Part shown: positions 45,880 through 60,034 of the stretch, one piece after another
How the letters are laid out: each line of letters opens with the position of its first letter
Position numbering within the stretch: position 1 is the first letter of the stretch
Origin: Rheum nobile
Taxonomy: Eukaryota; Streptophyta; Magnoliopsida; Caryophyllales; Polygonaceae
Reading direction: 5' to 3'
NCBI GenBank assembly: GCA_027886185.1
Contig: WOAB01000719.1
Span: 682,001 to 746,000 of the forward strand
DNA: 64,000 nucleotides
Notes under the pieces: generated by a model
Seen by the model: only the letters and a program-made list of their open reading frames with translations
Told to the model about the DNA's origin: nothing
Databases searched by the model: none
Made by a program: the position numbers and the translations under genes

Positions 45880-46321
45880 GAACGCTATGTACCTTGTGAG
45901 GTCTAGTCGTTTCTTTATAACTTGGTGCTTAGGATGATTTTGCCCTAACACTTTCCTGGTCATGACCTACCCCTATCCGAGTATAGGTGGTGGTGCACAC
46001 AGCTAGTGCCAAACATTCGGGAAATGTTCCCAAGATATCTCTCGTATCGAGATGATATATATATTATAAAATCTTTAAACGTGAATATACGTTTTGGAAT
46101 TAAATAAGATAAGTGTGGTTATGCACATAATTAATATACCCTCGGGCGAGGAGTACAATGTGGAAACCGCCCAGACTTCGGTTAGAGTAAGTCTTCTTTC
46201 CAATCTGGATTCGCATTGCGCGGTGAGGTTGGTCGTTGACCTAAATGATCAAGTCGTTTTTAACGCTTGTGTGAAAACTACAACGTTCCCAAACATTTGT
46301 CATATTTTCCCATAAGACTCA

Positions 46322-48952
46322 TGTGATACCCCGTAATTTTGTAAGGTTATTTTGGGAATTTTGAGAATTTTCCCGAGTACCCGTTTTGTACGTCGGATTT
46401 AATTCAGATAGGTTGAGACATTCTGTAATGTGCTCTATCTCTGTAATATTTTTTCTCAGTGAAATAAGATACAGACGACGTACTTTGGATTTTAATACTC
46501 GTTCGTGTACGATTATTTTTATCCCGGTTTAAGTTGTCATCGTCCAAAAGCTGAGAGGGGCAAAGCCACGGTGGTGGCGCCCGTCGCATTTATTACGGCA
46601 CCCGCCGCGAAGGGCTCGAGGCTATAGTGCCCTCGTCTTCTAGCTGGGCGCGACGACCAGAAAACGGCGCCCGCCGCGCTTTTGCGGCGCCCGCCGTAAA
46701 TGCCCGTCGTAGTGCAATTTGTGAAGCGGCGACCAAGGGAATTACGATGCCCGCCGTTTCCTAGCGGGGGCGTAGCCCTATGGTCGCCGGAGACGTCTGA
46801 CAAGGCGCCGATTTAGCCTCGCCACGTCTCGCTTAGACCATCGCGGTGTCCACATGATCTGTGGCTATAAAAGGAAGAGGATTGGGGTCAGATTCATGCA
46901 CAAATCAAGCTGAAATCCTCAAATCTACCTCTCGCCGGAGTTTGTGCCCCTCGCCAGATTTCTGGAGCGATCGCCGGTGGCCTTTGGTGTTGTTCCAGTA
47001 GCCCTTCGAGAAGCTTTTGGTTGCCTTTGGAGGTCAGAACCCAAAGCAAGTCGAAGGAGGCCGAGTCACTCGTGTTTTGGGTGAGTTTTCTCGCCGTTTC
47101 TGTCGTCGGAGTTCTTCACGGCGACCGCCGTGTTCTTCACGGCGCCCGCCGTGTTCTTCACGGCGCCCGCCGTGATGAACTGCGGCGACCGCCGCCAAGA
47201 ACGGCGACCGCCGCCAGAGCCCAGAATGCCTCTTTGGCTTTTGGCTTTGGTGGTCATCGTCGAGGCGTCGTTCCCTTCGGTTTCTTTCATCTTTCCTTAG
47301 ATTCGTACTAGTTTATGTCGAATCTAACTTAGGGTTTCCTTATGAGTCGATTCGAAGGAATCTGTGTGCCAGATCTGCTCCTGTGTCGAGCCCGGAATCC
47401 CGTCGTCGTTAGGCTTCGTTCAAACTCTGCGGATTAAGGCAAGTGGCGGTTCGCTCTTGCTCATTGTTCCATATTTACATTAATTATCAGTTGTTTATCC
47501 GAGTAATTAATTTGGAATGATTATTGTGTTCATCTGGAAACGGTTTTGTTAACTGTTTTGAAAAACTAAAATATGATGTTATAATAGGTTGTATATCTAT
47601 TAGAACCACGCTATTATATATATATATATATGTGAATTAATACAGATATTATTATAGGTTGTATATTGTTAGAACAACGCTATTTTATCTGTAACTGGCC
47701 TTGAGGGCATTGATATGAGTTATTGCTGCGTTTGTAACTGTTTGGTTAGAACGAGTATTCGTAGGAACGCTACTGTGTATCTCAGTACGAGTGCTAGTCG
47801 TTTCTTGATAACCCGGTGATTAGGATTTAGTTCCTACCATTCTTCTTTAGTGCCGTTGTAAGGATTTAGTTCCTGATTCCGCCTGAGGGATATAGTTCCC
47901 GCGGGATTTAGTTCTCGATTCGACTCTTGGGATTTAGTTCCCGAGTCAACTCTGCCTTAGGGATTTAGTTCCCGAGGGATGTTTAAAAGCTTATAATGTC
48001 ATGTGGGTTTTTGAATTTAATAAGATAAAGTGCCCGAGTGCACATAATTAATATACCTTTGGCGAGTAGTGCAGCTAAGTAAATAGTGCAGCTAGGAAAG
48101 CTCGTCTCGACTTTTGATCAGAGTACGTTCTCTTTCCAATCTGGATTCGCTGTAAGCGATGAGGTTGGTCGTGAACCGAAACATCTAAGTCAGCTTTTAA
48201 ATCACTGATTGTCTGATTCTTTAAACGTTTCAGATTTGTCATATTTCCTTAAAGACTCAATCTCTTGGAGTCTCTTTTCGGGTCGATTTCTATGAAGATT
48301 AAGTCTTCCAGAATCTTCTCTTGTGCATACCTCTTGTTGTTATTCCGTGAAAGTGTCGGGTTATGTATCGTTCCTTCGGTTATTATTCGAGGGACAATGA
48401 TAGTAAACGGTTACGATCATTCGAACCACTCTGCTTTTTACCCTTGCATAGTCTATTCAGTAGACTAACCAACCGCAATTGTTCTCTGCATGGTTGGCTG
48501 GTGTCATCCGTTCGATTCGGCATATCAGATAGAGCGAAGATGAGGAGACTAGATTGACTATGAAGACGACGGTTATTTTTGGATGTTTTTAATAGTTTCT
48601 TGTAATCAGGTTGAGATCCTTGGGAGATGACCATTGTGGTCAAGATCCTTGTTTGTAATACATTTAAAAGACTTCCGCTGTAACTTATTTACTCTGTTAT
48701 TTGTTTATCAAGACTTCCGTTGTACTTTGTTTAAGATTTCCGCTGTAATTTATTTAAACTCTGTGTTTGTCCTATTTGGGATTGGGATGTAATCCTGGGA
48801 CTCATGTTTTATATAAATAAGGTTATCATTTTGTATCATTGTATTTCATGATTTGTATTTAAACGGTAAAGCCTTGGGTGATCTCGGTAAGGAACACTGA
48901 GGTCACTGGCGGTAATACCTTTCCAAATGGGTTAAGATTTGGGGGTGTTACA
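46322..48952 (+). mobile_element. Solo LTR, Tekay-like, inside the TR-GAG 3' LTR
   Basis: 2631 bp from TGTGATACCCCG to GGGGGTGTTACA, flanked by ACTCA (46317-46321, 48953-48957). TATAAAA at 46866-46872 is bracketed by GGCGCCCGCCG-type palindromes upstream (46566-46700) and downstream (47117-47215). It is a forward-strand relative of the LTR at 21108. Confidence 0.92.
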
Positions 48953-50659
48953 ACTCAATCCTTTGGAGTCTTCTTTTCAGTGCACGTCTAATTTTAATCA
49001 TTCCGTGAAAGTTCCGGGTTATGTATCGTTCCTTCGGTTGTTATTCGAGGGACAATGATAGTAAACGGTTACGATCACTAGAACCATTCTGTTTTCACCC
49101 TTGCATAGTCTTTCATTAGACTAACCAACCGGTTATTTTCCCTTGCATGGTTGGCTGGTGTCATCCGTCTCATACGGCACATCAGTGGTTGGTCCCCGAA
49201 GTCTTGAAGTAACCAATTGAAGAGAGGCTTGCAATTGAAGATTTAAGCGTTAGTGTTTTAAGGTTGTTAAGTATTACTTTAATATATTCTTATAAACAAG
49301 TCTTGTAATAGGGTTTATTATAAAAGTCTTCCACTGTAAATTCACATTGTTGTAAAATCGCCGTTCTCATTTAAAGAGAGATCTGTAAATAAAAGGTTGA
49401 GTTTCCTTATAAAATGTCTTCCGCAGTAGAATCTTTCGTTATTTAATTTACTTATTTAAGCTCAATTATTCCGATTAAAGCCTAGGGTGACTTTGGACAG
49501 TAATGTCTGAGGTCACTGGCGTGTGACACTACCGACATAAGTCGGGGGTGTTACATATATATAGAGGGGCACTCAGGTAAAACGAGTCTTGTGATAAAAC
49601 GAATGGACAAATCTAGGATGTTGGATGAGAGGTAATGGACGGATGGATTAATAGGATATATAATAGGTAGGGTGTAGTTACATGCACAAGATCATGCTCA
49701 AATAAGGCAGTTATAGATATGGGGGAAGATTTAATTATGCTTTTAATTTTTAAATGCTAAAAAAGGATTGAATATTCAAGAGAGAGAAACCAAATCAAAT
49801 CACATTCCTTAAATTTCTATGTAGAAGATTCATCCATATCCTTCAACTCCTCCATAGCGCATGTGAAAAACTGATCCAAAAGCTACATATTGATATCCAT
49901 GTCTCTGTAAATGATATTTTCATCGTTGTATTTGATATGCATGTCTCTAGTATTGATATTCATGCATACACTGTGTATTAGTCATGAATATCGTTTATGT
50001 AATTTTGAATATCTATTATTCGTTATCATGTTCAGTCGTATACATACTGATATTCATAAACTCTGAATATATATGCACTACGTGGTAGTTGATATTCCAA
50101 TTTAAAATATTTGTATTCAAACTATTTGAAACTTTTTGCATATCAAAATAAATATCGTGAATATCGTTCAAGTATTTCTGAATATCTATTAGTCGTGCTC
50201 ATGTTGAGGTGCTTGTTTCCTACAGACGCAAAGTGATTATTGCTATTACAGGATTAACGTAACGATTAAGAAGACGATAACGATGAAATAGGGGGAAACC
50301 AATATATACACTGCATATATTATGCCTATCAATGTATGGAAAATGCATATCACATCCACACAAATGAATATCATATTCACGGCCAAGGAAATAATCCATA
50401 ATTACAAATTGCATATCATACAAGTATATTCTGCATATCACTGTATGGAAAATGCATATCCAATCCACACAAATGAATATCACATTCACGACCAAAGAAA
50501 TAATCCATAATTGCAAATTGCATATCTTACAAGTATATTTGAATATCATACACAGACGATGAACCAGGACACGGAGACGATAAAATCAACCAGCGATGAA
50601 TGGAGGTCGGTGACAATCTGCGACAATGGTGATTACATGAGCAAAATCGATTGAAATTT

Positions 50660-51125
50660 CTATATTAGAACTCCAAATTGAAGAATTCGTTTACAAAATT
50701 GAATGGAAATTGAAGGCGAAGACGAAAACGATTTTAGGATTTCCTTTAATCGGCGACCGAATACGAAGATGACGACGCTCGAGAGATCGACACAAGGGAT
50801 GAGATGAAAGTGAAGACATGTCAGTAAACGGAAGAGACAAGTGTAAAGCCGAAAACAACGATGACGAAGCACTTCTACTCGGAGAAAGAAGACAAGAGCG
50901 GGAAGACGAAGGCGAGATGAAGATGGCGAGAAGGCGACGGCGAGAAGACCACTTCCAATCGTCGATGGCGGTTGACAGAGAGACACATGATGGGAAATGA
51001 AAGAGAGAGACCGACTATGAGGGAGGGCGCCGACAAGCTTCTCGTCACCGACTATGGAGGAGGCGGCCGAAGAACGGGGGAGGGCGCCGGAGGAGGAAAG
51101 AAGATGAGGAGGAAACCGCTCCACC
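50660..51125 (-). other. Captured 5'-exon-like stretch in TIR copy 3
   Basis: A minus-strand frame runs out of the CT repeat and stays open for ~150 codons (Ser/Leu/Arg-rich, no known domain). A near-identical stretch is in copy 4 (53480-53960). It differs from the captured sequence in copies 1, 2 and 5, so the family has at least two captures. The protein reading may be spurious. Confidence 0.35.
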
Positions 51126-51137
51126 GTTAGAGAGTAA

Positions 51138-51140
<3 letters not shown>

Positions 51141-51220
<80 letters not shown>
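51141..51220. repeat. (GA)n microsatellite of TIR copy 3
   Basis: Uninterrupted 80-bp GA run. Confidence 0.95.
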
Positions 51221-51228
<8 letters not shown>

Positions 51229-51450
51229 AGAGGGAAAGCATTTACTAGAGCATCTTTTGCTTCTGTTATGGAAAGATTTGGGGGTAAAACAAATCCTACA
51301 AATCAAGCTAATGGATAAATCATGTGTGGGTGAATCCACCAGCCTATTTTGCAACCCTCTAGATTAAATCATGACCATCAATTCTATTCTCATCCAACGC
51401 TCTAGATTAGTACACTCATTTCACCATAACTCTCCGTTTCACTAGAGCAT

Positions 51451-51664
51451 GATTATATATATATACCGTTGATGGTATGGTATTGCTTAGTTTTAGTAGA
51501 GCTCTATCAATTTGAAAAAATCAAAATTTAAAAAATTATCTTCACTCAAATTTTATTGACTATAATAGTTTCATGATCATAACTAACTTATCTTCACTCA
51601 GATTTTAAAAAATTCACATAGTTTTCTTTATTGTAGTTAATTGTTTTAGGGTTTAATTACAAAT
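51451..51664. other. AT-rich spacer
   Basis: Low-complexity AT-rich sequence between TIR copy 3 and a LINE fragment; no feature recognised. Confidence 0.5.
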
Positions 51665-52862
51665 CAATTATTTTTTTATGAGGAAAGAATTAGGCTGAAA
51701 TTAAGGATGATCTGATATTCATTCTAGAGCATCCTTTCGGATGAGAACATTGAGTTCTAGGTCAATCTTATCGGATGAGAACATTGAGTTCAAGACCTAC
51801 AGTGGGAAGCTAGGGCTTCAGTATCAAGGATAGATGTTTTCCTAGTTAAGTTATTTCCCGTTGTAATTGTTTCTGCTTTGTTGTCTCGAATAAGGAAACC
51901 AAAAGCGGCATCACCATTCAGTCGTTTAGACCCATTAAAGTTTATTACAAAGTAGTTTGGTTGTGGTGTTTCTCATTTAAGGTTTTTCCTTTTCCTTGTT
52001 GTGTGTGTTACATGTGGAGTAAAATTGTCTTCAATAGTATCTGGTTCTTTTGTACAATTCCAATTTTTAATCATAGTTCTAATATATCCATGTAGGTCCT
52101 TGATAAGATCAGAGGGATCAGTGCTAAAGATAGTTTGGTTTCCTTTGATCCAGATGCACCACCAGGTAGTTGCCAATTCAATGAACCCTTTTTTGGTGTA
52201 CCAACTTTTAGTCCCGATAAAATTTCGCTGATTTTTATGTTAGATGTATTTATATGTTTGACTATGTCCTCGGATCGACAGTTATTTTTTTTATTTTTGC
52301 TAAAGTATGCGGTCAGTGCATGAGGATTTGAGTTAGGTCTTCATGTGGGTTATTGCAGAAAGCATATTCTAAGGGAATTGTAACCCCTTTATTGTTTAAT
52401 TTGATTTTGGTTGGAAACCCATCAGCAACAACTTTCCATAAAAAGTTTTTGATTTTGGGGTAGGTGTCAAGTTTCCATATCCAGGAAAGATCCTCACGGA
52501 TCCTTCACTTCATCTTGTAATAAATTGGATTGCGGAGCTAGTTGAGTACCATCCAATTTTGTTGAAGCTCTGATCCAATAAAGCCTATCTTGTATTTTAT
52601 TTGTTGAGATTGGTATAGCAAGTTTTTTTTTTCAACTGCTTCGTCTTTGAGGATTTTTCTAAGCTTTGGGATATTCCATTTGTTACTAGTGTCAATAAAG
52701 GCGTTGACTGCGATGTTAGTGCTGATTAGGCTTTGAGAGATAGCTAGCTCAGTTAATATGTACGAATTAACCCAATTATCACATCTGAATTTTATTGTAC
52801 ATTCATACCCAACAAGCCAGTGAAGCCCTTCTTTAAATGTTATCAGAGATAGCTTCTTTAAA
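51665..52862 (-). mobile_element. 5'-truncated LINE fragment
   Basis: A minus-strand 3' end of an L1-type LINE related to that at 13227. A short poly-T lies at ~51671-51677. The zf-RVT/RNase H linker segment (ATTWWCIWIKGNQTIF, 51973-52176) parallels ATTWWGTWINRNQIIF in the larger element. Further upstream, LVGYECTIKFRCDNWVN (~52800) marks the pre-zf-RVT region. It is cut at 52862 where TIR copy 4 begins. Confidence 0.8.
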
Positions 52863-54433
<1,571 letters not shown>

Positions 54434-54797
54434 GATTCTATATATATATATTTAGGCTCTAGTGAAACAACCTATTAGGGTAAAACAAGTGTATTAATTT
54501 ATGACGTTGGATGAGAGGAGGATAGATGGATCTGATTTAATGATGGGTTCTCCAATTTTATATAGTGGATATGACCATACCAGATCCCCTCAAACCCTAA
54601 AATCAAGGGATTACAATATTCACCAAATCTCCTCAACTTCCTCTTTTAATCTCTCTTTCTCTTGTTTCTCTCAACCGCTCGTCTTCATCTTTCACTCCCT
54701 CTCTCTTTTTTGTATTACTCTCTGGCGCTGCAGGGAACCACCATTGACAACCTCACCGAGTTTTATTTCTCCTTGTCGACCGCGCCTCCTCGTCAGC

Positions 54798-54946
<149 letters not shown>

Positions 54947-55176
54947 TTCCTCTCTGCCGTAAGAATTGGAAACCGCCATTATCTACTTCGCCAGATCTTC
55001 GCTTCTCCTCGTTGCTCGTTTCTCCTCGTCGCCTCCTTGCTTTATCATCGTCGGCACCGTCTCGAATTCGATTATCCTCGGCCCTCGCTTCTCCATAGGT
55101 ATCTTACTCTAATTTTTTGAATCATATTTTTTTGAACCCTAAATCCTTTCAGTTTCTCAATCTTTTCAATTCTTCA

Positions 55177-55380
55177 ATGGAGAGGATGCAGGCTTGCCAG
55201 AGGAATCCGATGGGGCATGCGATGAGCGCGGAGGCGACGTGGAGAGGGGTGGTGTGGACATGGAAATGTCAGTCGGCGACAGACTGCCTGAGAACTTCCG
55301 CGGTGGCGACGTTGGGCGTTATGGTATTCATGTTAACAGTATTGTTATTCAGATATACTTGTATGATATGTAATTTGTAA
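55177..55380 (+). pseudogene. Captured gene 5' end in TIR copy 5
   Basis: The frame starts MERMQACQRNPMGHAMSAE and is open for about 67 codons. It includes a hydrophobic stretch (LGVMVFMLTVLLFRY) before running into the AT-rich segment. It is homologous to 32182 in copy 1 and has a TGG-rich VVWTWK block. The donor gene is not recognised. Confidence 0.5.
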
Positions 55381-56296
55381 TTATAGATTATTTCTTTGGT
55401 TGTAAATGTGATATTCATTTGTGTGTATAAGATATGCATTTTCCATATAGTGATATGCAGAAAATACTTGTATGATATGCAATTTGTAATTATGGATTAT
55501 TTCCTTGGCCATGAATATGATATTCATTTGTGTGGATGGGATATGCATTTTCCATACATTGATATGCAGAATATATGTAGTGTATATATTGGTTTTCCCC
55601 ATATTTCATCATTATCGTCTTCTTAATCGTTACGACTGAACATCAGTATGTATTCATAGTTTATGAATATCAGTATGTATACGACTGGACATGATAATGA
55701 ATAACAGATATTCAGAAATACTTGAACGATATTCAAATAATGTGTTTTGATATGCACAGATATGCACAATTTTTTTTCAATTCAGTGGATGGAGTATATA
55801 CATAGTGAATAAGTACTCACAATACTTGAATATCATATATATATATATATATATAGGATAGTGAATATCAGCATAAATACGATGGAACATGAACAAAATT
55901 AACAGATATGCAAAGAACATTTAACAATATTCACAATTTTCATGCTGATATGCATAATGATAATTTTCAACTAATTAAATATATTGATATGCATGAACTT
56001 TCACTGAATATGCGTATTAACTAAAAACACAATGGATACTGGATCTCAGTGGAGGCTTGAGGAATAACGCTGATGGGGATTTGCAGTATCTTTCTCTCTC
56101 CAAATCTACATATAACTTCCTATTTTGGAGGTGGTTAATTAATAAAATTCAAAAAAGTTTTTTGTGATATTTATTCAATGATTCACGCCTCCACTACATC
56201 TTATTTTCTCTCTCCTAATCTAACCATTTATCACCCTCAATCCAACGCTCCAAAATTGTCCACTCGTTTTACCGTAAGAGTCGTTTTACTAGAGTG

Positions 56297-56770
56297 TCTC
56301 TCTATTTATATACCATCATTGAATCTTAAAGCAAATTTAGTCCATTTGGTCTTATTGTGATTACTCCTACAATTTCGCATGTGTTCGATCCTTCATTGCT
56401 CTTTCAGCATCGCTTTTCCATCCTTTTTTCTGTCCTCCTCCCAATCTCTTATATTTCTCAATCCTATCTCTCTTTTTTTTTAATTATTCATTTCATAAGA
56501 TTTTAGGTTGATTAAGAGGATATATAGATGGGTTAATACTCTTTGGGATATAATCTTATACCTAACTAATTTTTTAGAGCTATTCTTTTATTAAGAGATA
56601 AGTACAATTTGAAATTTGAAAATTGAAAATAATGTTATTTGTCATATGAAAATTGAAAAAATATTATATAAAATATGTGTCAATTATCTTAAGTGTTTGT
56701 AGCTATAACTTGGTGTGATCCCCCTTTCAAAACCTCTTGGTTCCGACACTGGGCCCGAATACGGGCCGAC
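56297..56770. other. AT-rich spacer, no feature recognised
   Basis: AT-rich sequence between TIR copy 5 and the short LTR element. It ends with a small GC-rich patch (GGGCCCGAATACGGGCC) that is itself a near inverted repeat. Confidence 0.5.
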
Positions 56771-57377
56771 TAATGGAACCCGACCCGCCTCCAGTGCCAA
56801 CAACGTGTCCATGGCAACCGCGTCCCTGGCGTCCCTCATGGCGCGTCTCATTTGTATTACTTTTATATTTAGTTTATTCATAGGTTATTTGGACACTTAC
56901 TATTTTTAGTACTTTCTATTTCCTTTTTAGTAGTTTTTATATTAGGCGTGTGCGTAGCCCATGTGGGAGCGCCGACCCAATAAGCCTACTCAGTCCATGG
57001 CCGATTGCTCTTGTCTATATAAGTCAACCCTTGTCATTATCTTCATTACGTTTGGTTTAGTTTAATTAAAGTTGAGAGCTTTCTCCTTATTGAACCTTAG
57101 CCGTTCTCCATTGTTCTAGTTTCCAAAGATTTGAGGCATCACGTTGTCTCATTGTTCGATCCATCACGTTAGGTTGAATCTCTAGTTCATCATGTTGAAC
57201 TTGAAAACTTTCAAGAATCTCTTTCACTTAAGAGGTCGTGAGTTCCCTTGGGTGCCATCTCGTTGGAAGCCATCAAATCTGAGAGCGTCGAGTAGATCCG
57301 GAGGAGTTGACGACTTGCTTGATCACGATCCGTTCTGATCGCGATCTGGGACTCATCCGAGGACTCATTTCGCATCA
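56771..57377 (+). repeat. 5' LTR of the short element
   Basis: It has an extra GATCGCGATCTGGGACTCAT-like insertion near the 3' end relative to the other LTR. The first bases are TA instead of TG. Confidence 0.85.
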
Positions 57378-58167
57378 ATTGGTATCTGAGCGTCAGCGGT
57401 CAAGGTTAAGTGTTTCCTTCTCGATCAACTCTTTTAATCACGCTCTTATCCTTCTACCCACCATCACCAATAAAACTCAAAAACGAAATCGATGTCTTCC
57501 ATTTTTATGAATTTTATTTCATAATCTTGTAGAGAATTTCGATACGTGTCCGTGCTTATAAAATTCACCCAAAACGAACATCGTTTGACCCCTCAAAAGG
57601 TCAAAATATGCACCCTTCGCCGCCACCTAAACCGCCGCCTCCCTAGCCGAAACCTTAAACCGACCCCTCCCTTCTTTTTCCTTCCCAAAAGATTTGATTC
57701 CGATAAAATCTTATCTTTTTTCCTAACAAATCATAACTTATCTTTTCTCTCTCCTAAATTAACAAGAACATAATTTGCTTTATTAATTTCCTTATTCAAT
57801 ATTGCTTTTCTTTTATTGTTAAATATCGATAATATTACTTCTATCTACACCGTTCCGATCAAGTTAACTCCTCCTCACGAGTAGCTAGATTTCAACCCAT
57901 TTGAGCGTTGATTTTTTTGGTTGCTTTGAGTCAAGGATTTGACTTGACCAGATGGTCCCTACCTTGGTACTTTGATCCTCGTTTTGTGTTATGCTTCACA
58001 TATGTACCATGGAATTGGCTAGCCAACCCCTCAACGTTGTCGGCAATGCCCTGAGGTCCTACGCATTACACAACGAAGGCCGATTCTATGACGCCCATGA
58101 CCGTGTCCACACTCGAAGACGACCTGACTAGCGCCCGCCCGAGCGCTACAACATTGACGATCATCAT

Positions 58168-58425
58168 GTGGCCCGTGAACGACGAACTCCTAGCCAGCGC
58201 CCCCACCGTGACTCACGGTTGCGTCTTGATCCATTTTCCGATTACGACGACCATGACACGTTCTTGGAGTGGGTGCACCACACGGCTTATGTGTTTAGCC
58301 ACTACGACTATGATGGGTATGAGAAGGTGCGCATCGCCACCAAATACTTCACCGACTATGCCCAAGCGTGGTGGCCCCGCCTCCAAGAAGATCGGCACAG
58401 CCGCAGTTGCCCTCCAGCCACTTAG
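58168..58425 (+). pseudogene. gag fragment of the short LTR element
   Basis: Contains DTFLEWVHHTAYVFSHYDYD, IATKYFTDYAQAWWPRL, the conserved capsid block of plant Ty3/gypsy gag. The reading breaks at 58425 and resumes in another frame (DQLVYVMARCLAPE, ~58424-58470). No zinc knuckle, protease or RT follows. Confidence 0.8.
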
Positions 58426-58771
58426 GACCAACTCGTCTATGTCATGGCTAGGTGCTTAGCCCCGGAGACCGACGAAGCGCGCAAGAGTACCTATACCCGG
58501 AACAACCATGGCGTCCCCAGCCCTCGCGCCCCTGAGCGCCCCATGCGTGCGCCACCGGCGCACCAGCTCCGATTGCGACCATCACTACGACACCATGCGT
58601 GACGCCCGTTCCAGGGCTTCGTGTGCCGCTCGTGCCATCTTATGTCTTTGGTGTGCTGGCCCCACCCCACCTTCATCTCTAAGAAGGGGAGACACACCAA
58701 CATGTTTCATCCGTTCTCCCTCAACCTGACACGTACGAATCGAGGACGCTTCGTATCTAAGAAAGAGAAAA

Positions 58772-59367
58772 TGATGGAACCTGACTCGCCTCCAGCGCCG
58801 GCAACGCGTCCATGGCGACCGCGTCCCTGGTGTCCCCCATGGCGCGTCTCATTTGTATTACTTTTATACTCAGTTTATTCTAAGGTTATTTGGAAACTTA
58901 TTATTTTTAGTACTTTCTATTTTCGTTTTTAGTAGTTTCTATATTAGGCGTGTGCGTAGCCCATGTGGGAGCGCCAACCCAATAAGCTTACTCGGCCCAT
59001 GGTCGGGTGCTCTTGGCTGTCTAAGCCAACCCTTGTCATTTTCTTCATTACGTTTAGTTGAGTTTAATTGAAGTTGAGAGCTTTCTCCCTATTAAACCCT
59101 AGTCGTCCCCCATTGTTCTAGTTTCCAAAGATCTGAGGCATGACGTTGTCTCATTGTTCGATCCATCACGTTGGGTTGAATCTCTACTCCATCACATTGA
59201 ACTTGAAAGCTTTCAAGAACCTCTTTCACGTAAGGGGCCATGAGTTCCATTGGCTGCCATCTCGTAGGAAGCCATCAAATTTGAGAGCGTCGAGTAGATC
59301 TGAAGGAGTTGACGACTTGCTTGATCACGATGTGATCTGAAGGCGATCTAGGACTCATTTCGCATCA
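58772..59367 (+). repeat. 3' LTR of the short element
   Basis: It begins TGATGGAACCTGAC directly after the polypurine tract and ends GCATCA; closely similar to the 5' LTR. Confidence 0.88.
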
Positions 59368-60034
59368 CCGGTCCAATTACAGGTTATAATTTTGTACGCA
59401 TTCGTTTGACGTACACTTTCTACATGTGTACAATAAAAAAAAGAATTTCTATTTTTTTCGTGAAGTTTGGTTCAAAATACATATAATTGTTTATATGCAT
59501 GGATTATACGTACACTAAAATAAGGTGTACAAAATTTATACATTTTTATATATGTATTTCAACAAAATTATCTTGCACGCCTGGAATTGGCGTACACAAT
59601 TTCCTGACGTATATAATATAGTGCGAAAAGAATATAGTGCGAAAAGATAGAAAATGTCTTGTATATAGCCTTCATTTTTTTTTTTATGAAAAGACCGAAA
59701 GAATACTACCGTAGTAAACTTAAAAGTTATAAACTGCCCCAAAACTACAGAATATGAAAGACAATTGCACAAACCAAATAGCTTGCCTTATTCAATTGAA
59801 TATTGACAACTGTGGCTCAACATCAATCCCTGATTTTGCATGAAAATATCACATTAAATTTACATTTTCCCAAGAGGGTAGAGGGCTTTTAATCTCCTAG
59901 GAATCATCCTATGTACACAAACCAGCAAGCTTAACAAAATTAAGCCTTGGCTCGAGTGACTAGTATGTCTCCACAGCATACAAACTACTCGAAACCGACA
60001 TATATTTTACATCCAAAATCGATTGGAAACGCGA
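59368..60034. other. GTAC-motif remnant and CAT2 3' flank
   Basis: 59385-59620 carries scattered GTACGC / GTACAC / GGCGTACAC motif pairs, including CACGCCTGGAATTGGCGT, like those upstream of the PMD gene. From ~59770 the sequence looks like the 3' UTR of the transporter gene. No gene was seen. Confidence 0.5.

Larger units (their letters stand above)
36921..49555 (+). mobile_element. Gag-only LTR retrotransposon (TR-GAG type), Tekay-related
   Basis: The 5' LTR (36921-38842) lacks its first ~327 bp. Then come an initiator-Met primer site (38847-38858), a leader, gag (39537-40836), 2.4 kb without pol, a polypurine tract and the 3' LTR (43306-49555, with two inserted solo LTRs). Without insertions the 3' LTR is about 2.25 kb. 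Gag is close to that of the Tekay-type element here, so it is probably a non-autonomous derivative using that family's pol. The 5' target duplication is lost through a deletion. Confidence 0.85.
43306..49555 (+). repeat. 3' LTR of the TR-GAG element with two nested solo LTRs
   Basis: It begins TGTAATAACCC and ends GGGGGTGTTACA. TATAAATA is at 43706-43713. CCGCG palindromes lie upstream (43455-43580) and downstream (43945-44075). It is interrupted at 44522-45879 and 46322-48952; both empty sites are readable in the 5' LTR. Confidence 0.9.
49569..51450 (-). mobile_element. TIR element family, copy 3 (complete)
   Basis: Both ends are present: GCACTCAGGTAAAACGAGTC on the left and, on the minus strand, CTCTAGTGAAACGGAGAGTT on the right, with TA-rich sequence on both flanks. 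Interior order on the minus strand is terminal repeat, (CT)n (GA run 51141-51220), a coding-looking stretch (50660-51125), ATGCATATC-rich segment, second terminal repeat. About 1.88 kb. It is the best copy for defining the family. Confidence 0.75.
56771..59367 (+). mobile_element. Short non-autonomous LTR retrotransposon with gag remnant
   Basis: LTRs at 56771-57377 and 58772-59367 (607 and 596 bp) start T(G/A)ATGGAACC and end TTTCGCATCA. A primer site TTGGTATCTGAGC follows the left LTR (one mismatch to initiator Met) and a polypurine tract AAGAAAGAGAAAA precedes the right one. The interior is only 1.4 kb and holds part of a gypsy-type gag. Flanks CCGAC / CCGGT are not a clean 5-bp duplication. 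Confidence 0.85.
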
